From: Pseudonocardiales bacterium
GTDB lineage: Bacteria; Actinomycetota; Actinomycetes; Mycobacteriales; Pseudonocardiaceae
Assembly (NCBI GenBank): GCA_025465385.1
Contig: JAODNG010000468.1
Location: 1 to 17,008 of the forward strand
Reading direction: 5' to 3'
Length of the DNA stretch: 17,008 bases
Shown here: positions 1 through 7,422 of the stretch, one piece after another
How the letters are laid out: each line of letters starts with the position of its first letter
How positions within the stretch are numbered: position 1 is the stretch's first letter
Notes under the pieces: generated by a model
Told to the model about the DNA's origin: nothing
What the model saw: the letters and a program-made list of their open reading frames with translations, nothing else
The model's database searches: none
Program-made: the position numbers and the translations under genes

Positions 1-1393
1 ACATCGCGTCGGTGCCGTGGCGGTGTGGCCACAGCTGGACGTACGGCCCGTCGTCGAGCCGGGGGACGCCGGGAAACTGCGGCCTGGCGTCGAGCTGCGC
101 GGCACCCGTGCGCCGCACCACGTCCGCGACCACGCCCACTGTCTCATCGAGGTGCGGTGAGCAGGTCACGTAGGCGACCACGCCCCCTGGGCGGACCAAT
201 CGAAACGCCGCGATCAGCAGTTCCCGCTGGAGCCGGACCAGACCGGCGAGGTCGTCGGCCTGCCGTCGCCAGCGCGCCTCCGGGCGGCGTCGCAGGGCTC
301 CCAGGCCAGTGCATGGTGCGTCTACCAGCACCCGGTCGTAGGCTCGTTCCGGCAGCCCGCTGTCCCGGCCATCGACGACATGCACTGTCACCGGCAATCC
401 AGCGCACGCCTGACTGACCAACCGGGCCCGATGCTCGGCCTTTTCCACGGCATCTACGGCGGACTCGCGCGTCGCGGCCAGGGAACCGAGCAGGGCTGCC
501 TTGCCTCCCGGCCCGGCGCACAGGTCGAGCCAGCGGGTATCGGCGCCATCCAGCGGCACCGACGCCAACGCCAGGCTGACGAGCTGGCTGCCCTCATCCT
601 GCACCTGAGCCAGGTGATCGAGTACAGGGGTCAGTTCACCAGGATCACCACCGTCGGCCAGATGCACACCACACGGCGAGTACGGAGCGATCTGACCGCC
701 GGTCAGCTGGGCCAGTTCGGCGGCGCTGATCTGCCCTGGTCGCGCGGCAAGGTGTACCAGCGGGCGCGTGTCGTCGGCGGCCAGCGCTTCGGCGAGTTCG
801 TCGAGGTCACCGCCGAGGGCGTCGGCGAAGGCTTGTGCGATCCACCGCGGATGGGAGTGCGCCATCGCGAGGTGGCCCACCGGGTCGTCGTCAGCGGCCG
901 GCGCTACCGCCTGTACCCAGCCCTGTTCGTCCTGCTCGCCGACCCGGCGCAGCACCGCGTTGACGAAGCCAGCCGCAGCACTGCCACGACTGGCTCTGAC
1001 CAGGTCCACGGTGGTGGCGACCGCGGCGTGTGGCGGCACCCGGGTCCGCAGCAACTGGTAGCTGCCCAGCCGCAACGCGTCCAGCAGCTCGCCATCGATC
1101 TCCGAGAGTGGGCGGTCCGCGCAGGACTGCAGCACCGCATCCAGCAGACCCTTCGCGCGGCATGTTCCGTAGCACAGTTCGGTGGCCAGCGCGGCGTCGC
1201 GGCCGTTGATCCCGCGCTGCCGCAACAGGCCGGGCAACACCAGATTGGCGTACGCGTCGCGCTCGCGCACCGCAGCCAAAGCGTCCAACGCCGCCTGCCG
1301 AGGCCGGTCATCCACCGGTGGCCGGGACGGCCCGGAGCGCCGCCGGGGGGGCCCAGGACGAGACGGTCGGGACGGCTTGCGCGGCACAGTCAT
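1..1393 (-). CDS. rsmB: 16S rRNA (cytosine-C5) methyltransferase RsmB, 3' end cut by window edge
   Basis: Uses S-adenosylmethionine to methylate C5 of a 16S rRNA cytosine (position 967 in E. coli). I translated it by hand from the ATG at 1393; 464 residues are visible and only a short C-terminus should be missing. After a basic, proline-rich tail (about 1-30), residues 31-165 form the NusB-like RNA-binding domain typical of this family. The methyltransferase domain follows: SAM motif I DLCAGPGGKAALL at 290-302, motif IV DAPCTGLGALRRRPEARW with Cys361, and motif VI TCSPH with Cys411. Those two cysteines are the family's catalytic pair. The ATG lies 22 bases after the fmt stop, with only a weak ribosome site, and no other in-frame start lies between. 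It is probably cotranscribed with fmt. The identification is firm. Confidence 0.95.
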   Translation of the reverse strand, partial: MTVPRKPSRPSRPGPPRRRSGPSRPPVDDRPRQAALDALAAVRERDAYANLVLPGLLRQRGINGRDAALATELCYGTCRAKGLLDAVLQSCADRPLSEIDGELLDALRLGSYQLLRTRVPPHAAVATTVDLVRASRGSAAAGFVNAVLRRVGEQDEQGWVQAVAPAADDDPVGHLAMAHSHPRWIAQAFADALGGDLDELAEALAADDTRPLVHLAARPGQISAAELAQLTGGQIAPYSPCGVHLADGGDPGELTPVLDHLAQVQDEGSQLVSLALASVPLDGADTRWLDLCAGPGGKAALLGSLAATRESAVDAVEKAEHRARLVSQACAGLPVTVHVVDGRDSGLPERAYDRVLVDAPCTGLGALRRRPEARWRRQADDLAGLVRLQRELLIAAFRLVRPGGVVAYVTCSPHLDETVGVVADVVRRTGAAQLDARPQFPGVPRLDDGPYVQLWPHRHGTDAM

Positions 1394-1415
1394 GTCAGTA
1401 CCAGGGCGGTCGCCG

Positions 1416-2351
1416 TCACTCGAACCGCTCCCCAGGCTCCGGTCGGGCACCGCGGGCCCAGTCCGGGGCAGGCATCGCTCGCTTGCCTGGCGCGGTGACG
1501 TCACCCAGCCGCACCGCTCCGGTGGCCGTGCCAACGAGCACCTCGCGTTTGGCCACAAGTAGCTCACCACGGGCGAGCCCATCAACGTCGCGAACATCGG
1601 CGACGCGCACTGGACCAAGGCCGATGCGTTGGTTCCTGAATCGGGCCCAGGCTCCCGGGACCGGCGTGACTGCGCGCACTTGGCGATGCACGGCGAAAGC
1701 CGGGGCGCTGAAATCCACGTGAGCGTCTTGCGCAGTGAGCTTCGGTGCGTATGACACGCCATCGGCCGGCTGGGGCACCGGGCGGATAGTCCGGTCCGCG
1801 ATCCCATCCAAGGTGGCGACGAGTAGGGCCGCTCCAGAGCTGGCCAGTCGGGACAACAGCTCCCCCGCGGTGTCCTCTGGACGGATCACCTCGGTGACCG
1901 TGCCGTACACCGGGCCGGTATCCAGCCCCTCGTCCAATGCAAAGGTCGATGCGCCAGTGATCTTGTCCCCGTGCCGGATTGCGGCCTGGACCGGCGCCGC
2001 ACCCCGCCAGGAGGGCAGCAGTGAGAAGTGCAGGTTCACCCAGCCGTGTTCGGGGATGTCCAACGCCGCCCGCGGCACCAGCGCGCCGTAGCCGACGACC
2101 GGGCAGCAGTCCGGGGCCAGCGCGGACAGTCGAGCCAGGAAGTCTGGTTGCGCCGGGCGGCGCGGCGTGAGCACCTCCAACCCGGCTTCATCGGCCAGCG
2201 CTCCCACCGGGGAACGGGTCGGTCGTCGCCCGCGTCCGGCTGGCGCGTCCGGCCGGGTCACCACCGCGACGACCTCATGCCGGTCGCAGCCCAGCAGCGC
2301 CTGCAGCGACCGCACCGCCACGTCCGGTGTACCTGCGAAGACGAGCCGCAC
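1416..2351 (-). CDS. fmt: methionyl-tRNA formyltransferase
   Basis: Formylates Met-tRNA(fMet) with 10-formyl-tetrahydrofolate, making the initiator tRNA for translation. The 311 residues are the normal family length. The N-terminal Rossmann-type formyltransferase domain starts MRLVFAGTPD. The signature HFSLLPSWRGAAP is at 108-120, and the catalytic triad falls at Asn106, His108 and Asp144, the same numbering as the E. coli enzyme. The C-terminal tRNA-binding domain occupies roughly 205-311. The start is GTG at 2351; a GAGG lies immediately before it and an AAGG about 10 bases upstream, so the ribosome site is ordinary to weak. It lies 78 bases downstream of priA and 22 upstream of rsmB. The priA-fmt-rsmB order is standard in actinobacteria. 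Confidence 0.97.
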   Translation of the reverse strand: MRLVFAGTPDVAVRSLQALLGCDRHEVVAVVTRPDAPAGRGRRPTRSPVGALADEAGLEVLTPRRPAQPDFLARLSALAPDCCPVVGYGALVPRAALDIPEHGWVNLHFSLLPSWRGAAPVQAAIRHGDKITGASTFALDEGLDTGPVYGTVTEVIRPEDTAGELLSRLASSGAALLVATLDGIADRTIRPVPQPADGVSYAPKLTAQDAHVDFSAPAFAVHRQVRAVTPVPGAWARFRNQRIGLGPVRVADVRDVDGLARGELLVAKREVLVGTATGAVRLGDVTAPGKRAMPAPDWARGARPEPGERFE

Positions 2352-2410
2352 CCTCAGCGCGCCTTACCGAAGCACGGGCTCGGACGGGTGGGGTGGACGG
2401 GCACCAGCGC

Positions 2411-2438
2411 ATTATGCCCGGTGTGTGCGTCAGCCCAA
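2411..2438 (-). promoter_or_regulatory. possible promoter for fmt-rsmB
   Basis: On the minus strand, TTGGGC (2438-2433) and CATAAT (2416-2411) are separated by 16 bases, resembling a sigma-70-type -35/-10 pair. The site overlaps the priA stop codon and would give a leader of about 50 bases before fmt. The remainder of the 78-base priA-fmt spacer shows nothing else. This is pattern matching only, and read-through from priA is equally possible. Confidence 0.3.
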
Positions 2439-4409
2439 CTGGTGCGGGTCGAGCTGGATCCGCAGCGCGTGAGGCGATTTGCGCGCGCTGCGCCCGGCTT
2501 GCAGCGCGGCCAACGCGCTGGCCAGAACCGAGCCATCGGAGCGGGGAACGCGGATCAACAACCGTTCCCGTTCGCCCTCGGATTCCCCCACGATAGGCAC
2601 CGGACCGAGCAACACGGCCTCCGGTGGTAGATCAAGTGACCCGACCACGTCCGCCAGCGCGGCGGGCGCACCATCCAACGCGGCCATCCGCGTCGCGGGC
2701 GGGAAACCAACCTCCGCGCGCGCCGCCAGCTCGGCCGCGGCGTGCCCGGCCGGATCCCATCGGATGAGGGCTTGCACAGCAGCAAGCGACGCCTCCGCGA
2801 CCACCACCACCCGACCGCCGTCGGCTGCCGGCTGCACCATCGCCGCCGCGGCCATCCACCGCCGTAACGCCTCCTCGGCCGCGCGAAGATCGGGGCGAGC
2901 CAGCAGCGCAGCGGCATCCAGCAACAACGCCGCCCCGTATCGGGCCAGTGGCTCCGCCCCAGGCGTGGCGATCACCAGCGACCGTCCCGGCGGAATGCCC
3001 GTCGGCACCTCTCCCCCGGCAGAGGTATACAGCGGCACCCCGGGAAAAGCGCGGCCAAGTTCCTCCGCGGTGCGGCGGGCCCCGATCACCGTCGCTCGTA
3101 GCCGGGCGCCGCCACAGGTCGGGCATCGGTAAGCGGCCTCGATAGTGCCGCACCACCGGCAGGTGGCCGGACCGGCCGTGAGCAGCGCCAGCGGGCCCGC
3201 GCAGCGCCGGCAGCGGGCCATGGCGCGGCACTGCTGGCAAGCCAGCGCGGGAACATAGCCGCGCCGCGGCACCTGCACGAGAACCGGCTGATCGCGGCTC
3301 AGCGCCGCGCGGGCAGCTTCGAAGGCCACTGCGGGCAGCCGGGCCGCGCGGGCCGCCGGATCCCGGGCCAGCTGGGTGTCGTCCTCCCCGATCGCGGTGA
3401 CCCGTGGCGCAGCGGCCCGCACCACCTCGCGCGCGGCGACGATCTCGTGCGCCCACCCGGTCTCGATGGACAACTGCGTCTCGGCGGTACGGGCGTAGCC
3501 GGCCACCAGCAGCGCCGCCCCCTCCAGCACGGCACGCTGACCGAGTACCAACCGGCTGTGCGGGTAGGGGGCCCGCGGTTCGGCGTGCAGGTCGTCGCCG
3601 TCGTCCCACAGCACCATCAGTGCAAGGTCCATGACCGGCGCAAAGGCCGCAGCACGGGTACCGACCACGATGCGGACCGCGCCCCGACGCACCGCCAGCC
3701 ACCGGCGGTACCGCTTCGCTGGTCCCGACTCAGCAGCGAGAGTGACCACCGCGTCGGGTCCGGCCAGCGCCGACACCGCGGCGTGCACCCGCGCGGTATC
3801 CCGGTGATCGGGGAGCACGAGCAACGCACCCCGGCCGGCGGCGGCGACGGTGACGGCGGCCTCCGCGAGCCGTGCCGCCCAGTCCTCCCCCGGCACTGCC
3901 TGCCAGCAGGCGTGCGCCGCCCGACCCTGATGCAGCGCGTCGAGGAACGCCGGCCCGCGCGGATAGCGATCCCAACCATCGGCCACCGGCCGTGCTGGGC
4001 ACGCTGCGGGACGGGCGGGCGGCTCCGCCTCGGTGCGGGCATGCCGCGGTGGCACCGCCAACCGCAGCACGTCGGTCATGGTGCCCGCACACCGATCGGC
4101 TACCGCCCGGGCGAGCGCCGCGATCTGGGGACTGAGGGCTCGCTCGGCGGAGACCACCCGGTCGAGCCAGGCCAGCTGGCCTGGGTGGTCAGATCGCTCG
4201 ACCCGAGCCAGCAGCCATCCGTCTACCAACCGGCCGGCGAAACGCACCCGTACGCGCACGCCAGGCGCGGCCGTCTCGTCGAAATCAGCGGATACGAGAT
4301 AGTCGAAGGGGCGGTCCAAGTGGGCCAGGGGGGTGTCCACGCACACCCGTGCAACGGGCAGCGCGGCGGCCGGGCTGCGCTGCCCACGACGGGATCGGCC
4401 GACACTCAC
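2430..4409 (-). CDS. priA: PriA-family primosomal protein, helicase motifs degenerate
   Basis: PriA restarts collapsed replication forks by recognising branched DNA and loading the primosome. The N-terminal DNA-binding (3'BD) domain is recognisable at about 17-120 (PLAHLDRPFDYLVS, GVRVRVRFAGRLVDGWLL). Eight cysteines (391, 394, 400, 403, 417, 420, 429, 432) reproduce PriA's paired zinc-binding knuckles. The ATPase motifs have decayed. Where the Walker A motif GVTGSGKT should be there is AVPGEDWAARL (about 171-181), and the DEEH-type motif II is replaced by LWDDGDDLH (267-275). This loss is characteristic of actinobacterial PriA, so the protein probably has no helicase activity and may serve as a structural or loading factor. 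The start is GTG 4409, but its only upstream purine tract (AGG) abuts the codon. metK, the usual upstream neighbour, is missing. Confidence 0.93.
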   Translation of the reverse strand: MSVGRSRRGQRSPAAALPVARVCVDTPLAHLDRPFDYLVSADFDETAAPGVRVRVRFAGRLVDGWLLARVERSDHPGQLAWLDRVVSAERALSPQIAALARAVADRCAGTMTDVLRLAVPPRHARTEAEPPARPAACPARPVADGWDRYPRGPAFLDALHQGRAAHACWQAVPGEDWAARLAEAAVTVAAAGRGALLVLPDHRDTARVHAAVSALAGPDAVVTLAAESGPAKRYRRWLAVRRGAVRIVVGTRAAAFAPVMDLALMVLWDDGDDLHAEPRAPYPHSRLVLGQRAVLEGAALLVAGYARTAETQLSIETGWAHEIVAAREVVRAAAPRVTAIGEDDTQLARDPAARAARLPAVAFEAARAALSRDQPVLVQVPRRGYVPALACQQCRAMARCRRCAGPLALLTAGPATCRWCGTIEAAYRCPTCGGARLRATVIGARRTAEELGRAFPGVPLYTSAGGEVPTGIPPGRSLVIATPGAEPLARYGAALLLDAAALLARPDLRAAEEALRRWMAAAAMVQPAADGGRVVVVAEASLAAVQALIRWDPAGHAAAELAARAEVGFPPATRMAALDGAPAALADVVGSLDLPPEAVLLGPVPIVGESEGERERLLIRVPRSDGSVLASALAALQAGRSARKSPHALRIQLDPHQLG

Positions 4410-4746
4410 CTGGCGGGTCTACCAGAACGCCCCGTCAGTCCCGTGCGGCGCCGGCCCTGAGGTGGTTGGGCTGAAGACGAAGACGATGTCCTTGACCCGC
4501 GGCTGAGGATGCCCGCCCCTACACGTGTTCGCGGGACAGCCCCGAGGCATCATTCTGCAGCGGCCGGGCTGCGGTGCCGCCCGGACAGCACGACCAGGAG
4601 GGTCGCCAGCACGACGGCAGCGGACACTAGGCCCGCGGACAGCTGCGCGCCCAAGCCGTCGGTGCCGGCGCCGAAGGCGGCTGCCATCACCGGCGGACCG
4701 ATGGTGACCGCCGCGTCCAGGCCGAACAGGGCAATCATGACGATGA
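4410..4746. other. coaBC-priA spacer lacking metK
   Basis: In most actinobacteria S-adenosylmethionine synthetase (metK) follows coaBC. Neither strand here shows MetK motifs. The spacer contains one plausible small frame, 4550-4738 (listed separately). After that, 4419-4553 holds a 44-codon frame that overlaps its stop as ATGA; I do not recognise this product and its codon pattern is less coding-like. I see no terminator, RNA gene or strong promoter. Confidence 0.6.
4550..4738 (-). CDS. small hydrophobic protein or remnant of a membrane protein
   Basis: A 62-residue frame starts with ATG 8 bases after the coaBC stop, so it could be translationally coupled. It has two hydrophobic stretches: residues 1-25, interrupted by GPP, and 34-53 (LVSAAVVLATLLVVLSG), followed by a basic SGRHR, as expected for a positive-inside membrane segment. 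Most third codon positions are G or C, like the real genes around it, which suggests it is or recently was coding. I do not recognise the family. The tail resembles the last helix of a major-facilitator transporter, so it may be a leftover of a deleted transporter gene. There is no good ribosome site (GGGAA is about 12 bases away). Function unknown. Confidence 0.35.
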   Translation of the reverse strand: MIALFGLDAAVTIGPPVMAAAFGAGTDGLGAQLSAGLVSAAVVLATLLVVLSGRHRSPAAAE

Positions 4747-6030
4747 TCAGGTTCCCTCGCGGAGCTTAGCTGGCGACGGAGGTGCGAACCTTTCAAGGCG
4801 GGCAGCGATGCCGTCCCAGACGTGCGAAGCCAGCAAGCTCTTGGGACCCACGGGTAGTTCGGTCTCCACGCCGTCGTCGCTGAGCAGCCAGCCCGTGTTG
4901 TGGTCGACCTCGAACGCACCGCCCCGCCCGACAGCGTTGACCACCAGCAGATCGCAGCCCTTGCTGACGAGTTTGGCCCGACCGTGGGCCAGCACATCGC
5001 GCTCAGAGTCGCCGGTCTCGGCGGCGAAACCGACCACTACCTGACCCGTCAGACGGCATCGGACCAATTCGAGCAGGATGTCCGCATTGAGCATCAGCGA
5101 CAGCGGGTCCGGATCCGACTGCGTTTTTTTGATCTTGTGAGGAGATGCGTCAGCCGGCCGGAAGTCAGCCACCGCGGCGGCCATCACGACCGCGTCGGCG
5201 TGCGCTGCCGCTTTCAGCACCGCCTCACGCATGTCACGTGCGGTAGAAACTCGGATGACCTCCACCCCGGCCGGATCGGTCAGATCAGCCGTATGCGCCG
5301 CGACCAAGGTCACCTGAGCGCCCCGCTGAGCCGCAACCCGGGCCAGCGCGTACCCCTGCCGACCGGAGGACCGATTGCCGAGGTAGCGTACCGGGTCCAG
5401 TGGTTCATGCGTGCCGCCTGCGGAGATCATCACATGGCGGCCAGCGAGATCTCGTGGCAGCGCGTCCGCGCGACGCAAGAGCAAAGTGGCCAGCTCGACG
5501 ATCTCGGCGGGCTCCGGCAGCCGGCCGGCTCCCGAGTCAGCACCGGTAAGACGCCCGGACGCGGGCTCCGCGACGACCGTCCCTCGAGAGCGCAGCACCT
5601 CGACGTTATGCACCGTGGCGGGGTGTTCCCACATCTCGGTATGCATCGCGGGAACGAGCAGAATCGGGCAACGGGCGGTGAGCAGGGTGGCGCACAACAA
5701 ATCGTCGGCCCGGCCATGAGCGGCCCGAGCCAGCAAATCCGCGGTGGTCGGGGCGACCAAAACCAGATCTGCAGTCTGCCCCAGCCGCACGTGAGGTACC
5801 TCAGGCACGTCGGCGAACAGCCCTTGTTGCACCGGTAAGCCCGACAAAGCTTCCCAGGTCGGGGCGCCGACGAAGCGCAGGGCGGCCTTCGTGGGAACAA
5901 CCCTGACCTGGTGGCCCGCCTCGGTAAGCCGGCGGAGCACCTCGCATACCTTGTAAGCGGCGATGCCGCCCCCGATGCCGAGCACGATCCGCCGGGGTGG
6001 GTCCGGCCGGACGGGCCCGGCTTGGGTCAC
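4747..6030 (-). CDS. coaBC: bifunctional phosphopantothenoylcysteine synthetase/decarboxylase CoaBC
   Basis: Carries out two consecutive steps of coenzyme A synthesis: joining cysteine to 4'-phosphopantothenate, then decarboxylating the product to 4'-phosphopantetheine. The CoaC flavoprotein half is residues 1-190, with the FMN-binding GIGGGIAAYK (18-27), the catalytic His80 in HVRLGQTADLVLVAPTTADL and the PAMHTEMW motif (127-134). The CoaB half (191-427) contains ISAGGTHEPLDPVRYLGNRS with catalytic Asn219, then AAVADFRP and KIKK (299-302). The substrate flap reads EPASGRLTGADSGAGRLPEP without the cysteine of the E. coli flap, as in mycobacterial CoaBC. The start is GTG 6030, overlapping the rpoZ stop as GTGA, so the two are translationally coupled. 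A run of seven A encodes the KIKK lysines, unusual in such GC-rich DNA. Confidence 0.97.
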   Translation of the reverse strand: MTQAGPVRPDPPRRIVLGIGGGIAAYKVCEVLRRLTEAGHQVRVVPTKAALRFVGAPTWEALSGLPVQQGLFADVPEVPHVRLGQTADLVLVAPTTADLLARAAHGRADDLLCATLLTARCPILLVPAMHTEMWEHPATVHNVEVLRSRGTVVAEPASGRLTGADSGAGRLPEPAEIVELATLLLRRADALPRDLAGRHVMISAGGTHEPLDPVRYLGNRSSGRQGYALARVAAQRGAQVTLVAAHTADLTDPAGVEVIRVSTARDMREAVLKAAAHADAVVMAAAVADFRPADASPHKIKKTQSDPDPLSLMLNADILLELVRCRLTGQVVVGFAAETGDSERDVLAHGRAKLVSKGCDLLVVNAVGRGGAFEVDHNTGWLLSDDGVETELPVGPKSLLASHVWDGIAARLERFAPPSPAKLREGT

Positions 6031-6317
6031 TGGCCCTCTGTGTGCTCGAGTAGTCCGGCGTGGATTTCGCGCAGCGCGATGGACAGTGGCTTTTCCCGTG
6101 GCCCTGGCTCTACCAGCGGTCCAACGTATTCCAGCAGGCCCTCCCCGAGCTGGGCGTAGTAGTCGTTGATCTGACGAGCCCGTTTAGCCCCGAAGATCAC
6201 TAAGGCGTACTTCGAGCTGACCCTGCTCAGGAGATCATCGATGGGGGGGTTGGTAATGCCCTCGGGGGCATTAGCCGACGACGCGCCCTGCATGCTCAGT
6301 TCAGTGGGGGTGCTCAC
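6027..6317 (-). CDS. rpoZ: DNA-directed RNA polymerase omega subunit
   Basis: Small subunit that clamps the beta' subunit and helps RNA polymerase assemble. The 96 residues show the omega core ITNPPIDDLLSRVSSKYALV followed by IFGAKRARQINDYY, then the actinobacterial C-terminal segment EKPLSIALREIHAGLLE. The first 20 residues are a variable tail. The start is GTG 6317 with GGAG 8 bases upstream; an internal ATG eight codons later is less likely. It lies 27 bases after gmk and overlaps coaBC by 4 bases, forming the gmk-rpoZ-coaBC unit conserved in actinobacteria. Confidence 0.96.
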   Translation of the reverse strand: MSTPTELSMQGASSANAPEGITNPPIDDLLSRVSSKYALVIFGAKRARQINDYYAQLGEGLLEYVGPLVEPGPREKPLSIALREIHAGLLEHTEGQ

Positions 6318-6344
6318 TCAGTTGTCTCCAGACGCCTTCAAATG

Positions 6345-6983
6345 TCATAGCGGTCGAGCCGGAGGTGTCCGGTCGCCCGTCCCGCCCATCAAGTTTATCA
6401 ACTCTTGCGCGGCACGGCGCACGTCGTCGTTGACCACTGTGGCATCGAACTCTCCCACCGCGTCGAGCTCCGCACGCGCCACCCGCAATCGGCACTCACG
6501 TGCCGCGGGATCTTCCGTGCCGCGGTCGAACAACCGGCCGTGCAGCACCTCCCAGGACGGCGGCACGAGCATCACCAGCAGTGCGTCGGGCATGGCGGCC
6601 CGAACCTGCCGGGCGCCCTGTACTTCGATCTCCAGCAGGGTTGGCCGTCCGGCGGACAGCGCCTCACGTAGCGGCCCGAGAGGAGTGCCGTAGAAGTTGC
6701 CGGCGTATTCGGCGTACTCCAGAAATTCGCCGCGCCCGATCATGCGGGCGAAGGTAGCGCGATCCACGTAGTGGTAATGCTCGTCGGGCCGTTCCTCGCT
6801 ACGAGGCACGCGGGTGGTCACCGAGACGCTGACGAATAGCTGAGGCCAGCGCCGCACTACCTCGGCAACCACGCTCGACTTACCGACCCCAGAAGGGCCT
6901 GAGACGACGGTAAGCCGGGGCCGGACGGCCACACTGGACCCCGGCTCACGCATCGTCACAGTATGGTCACTGTGGCTGACCAC
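6345..6983 (-). CDS. gmk: guanylate kinase
   Basis: Phosphorylates GMP to GDP with ATP, feeding GTP, dGTP and (p)ppGpp pools. The P-loop is GPSGVGKS at residues 29-36. The GMP-binding core follows, with SVSVTTRVPRSEERPDEHYHYVD and then EFLEYAEYAGNFYGTP. The lid and C-terminal helices contain LFDRGTEDPAARECRLRVARAE. The 212 residues are near the family norm. The start is uncertain: GTG 6983 gives a 25-residue lead-in, and ATG 6953 (MREPG) would be ten residues shorter. Neither has a good ribosome site, although GGAT lies about 12 bases before the GTG. The 44-base spacer to mihF is comparatively AT-rich but has no confident promoter. Confidence 0.96.
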   Translation of the reverse strand: MVSHSDHTVTMREPGSSVAVRPRLTVVSGPSGVGKSSVVAEVVRRWPQLFVSVSVTTRVPRSEERPDEHYHYVDRATFARMIGRGEFLEYAEYAGNFYGTPLGPLREALSAGRPTLLEIEVQGARQVRAAMPDALLVMLVPPSWEVLHGRLFDRGTEDPAARECRLRVARAELDAVGEFDATVVNDDVRRAAQELINLMGGTGDRTPPARPL

Positions 6984-7027
6984 CCTGAGAGAATGATCCG
7001 TGATTAGCTCGTAACTATTCTGCGCGG

Positions 7028-7345
7028 CTATTCGGTGCCGAACTCGCTGAGCAGCGCCTTGCGCTGACGGTCACCAAGCCCGCGCAACCGCCGGCTAGTG
7101 GCGATTTCCAGCCGCTCCATGATTTGCTGCGCACGGACCTTGCCCACCCCCGGCAAGGCTTCGAGCAAAGCCGAGACCTTCATTTTGCCCAGGATGTCGT
7201 CACTGTCGGACTTGGCCAGGACTTCTTGAAGGTTGGTTCCACCGCGCTTGAGTCGCTCCTTGAGCTCGGCTCTGGCACGTCGGGCGGCGGCCGCCTTCTC
7301 CAATGCAGCGGCCCGCTGCTCCTCGGTCAGCTGGGGAAGGGCCAC
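7028..7345 (-). CDS. mihF: actinobacterial integration host factor mIHF
   Basis: Nucleoid-associated protein that bends DNA and affects chromosome compaction and transcription. It was first known as the host factor for phage L5 integration in mycobacteria. The 105 residues match the short actinobacterial form throughout: basic N-terminal helix ALEKAAAARRARAELKERLK, the KMKVSALLEALPGVGKVRAQ segment carrying the helix-two-turn-helix DNA-binding region, and the basic RRLRGLGDRQRKALL end. The start is GTG 7345, fixed by a strong GGAGGAG ribosome site 4 bases upstream. It sits between pyrF and gmk as in Mycobacterium. The 77-base upstream spacer probably holds its own promoter, but I cannot pick a convincing -35/-10 pair. 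The last codons contain ATTCGGTGCCGAA (plus strand, 7030-7042), related to the repeat at the carA end. Confidence 0.97.
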   Translation of the reverse strand: MALPQLTEEQRAAALEKAAAARRARAELKERLKRGGTNLQEVLAKSDSDDILGKMKVSALLEALPGVGKVRAQQIMERLEIATSRRLRGLGDRQRKALLSEFGTE

Positions 7346-7422
7346 GGTCTCCTCCGTCGATTGCTAGTGCTAAGGGATATTCCGGATAGTGCGGCGACCG
7401 TATCCCCCACGCGACCAGCCGC

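Noticed and set aside
380..1498. 372-codon open frame on the plus strand
   Set aside because: It lies antisense to rsmB and the end of fmt, has arginine-rich low-complexity translation and no family motifs. Long antisense frames are routine in GC-rich DNA, and rsmB on the other strand carries all its catalytic motifs.
4419..4553. 44-codon frame (starting MMPRGC) overlapping the 62-codon frame
   Set aside because: Third codon positions are less GC-biased than in real genes here, and I recognise no domain. Kept only as a remark on the spacer.
4900..5838. 312-codon open frame on the plus strand
   Set aside because: Antisense to coaBC, which is intact with all motifs; the translation resembles no protein.
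6984..7027. AT-richer gmk-mihF spacer as a promoter
   Set aside because: No -35/-10 pair with acceptable spacing could be picked; cotranscription from mihF is the simpler reading.
7346..7422. TTAGCACT upstream of mihF, resembling half of a CIRCE heat-shock operator
   Set aside because: The complementary half (GAGTGCTAA at a 9-base spacing) is missing, and mihF is not a chaperone gene.
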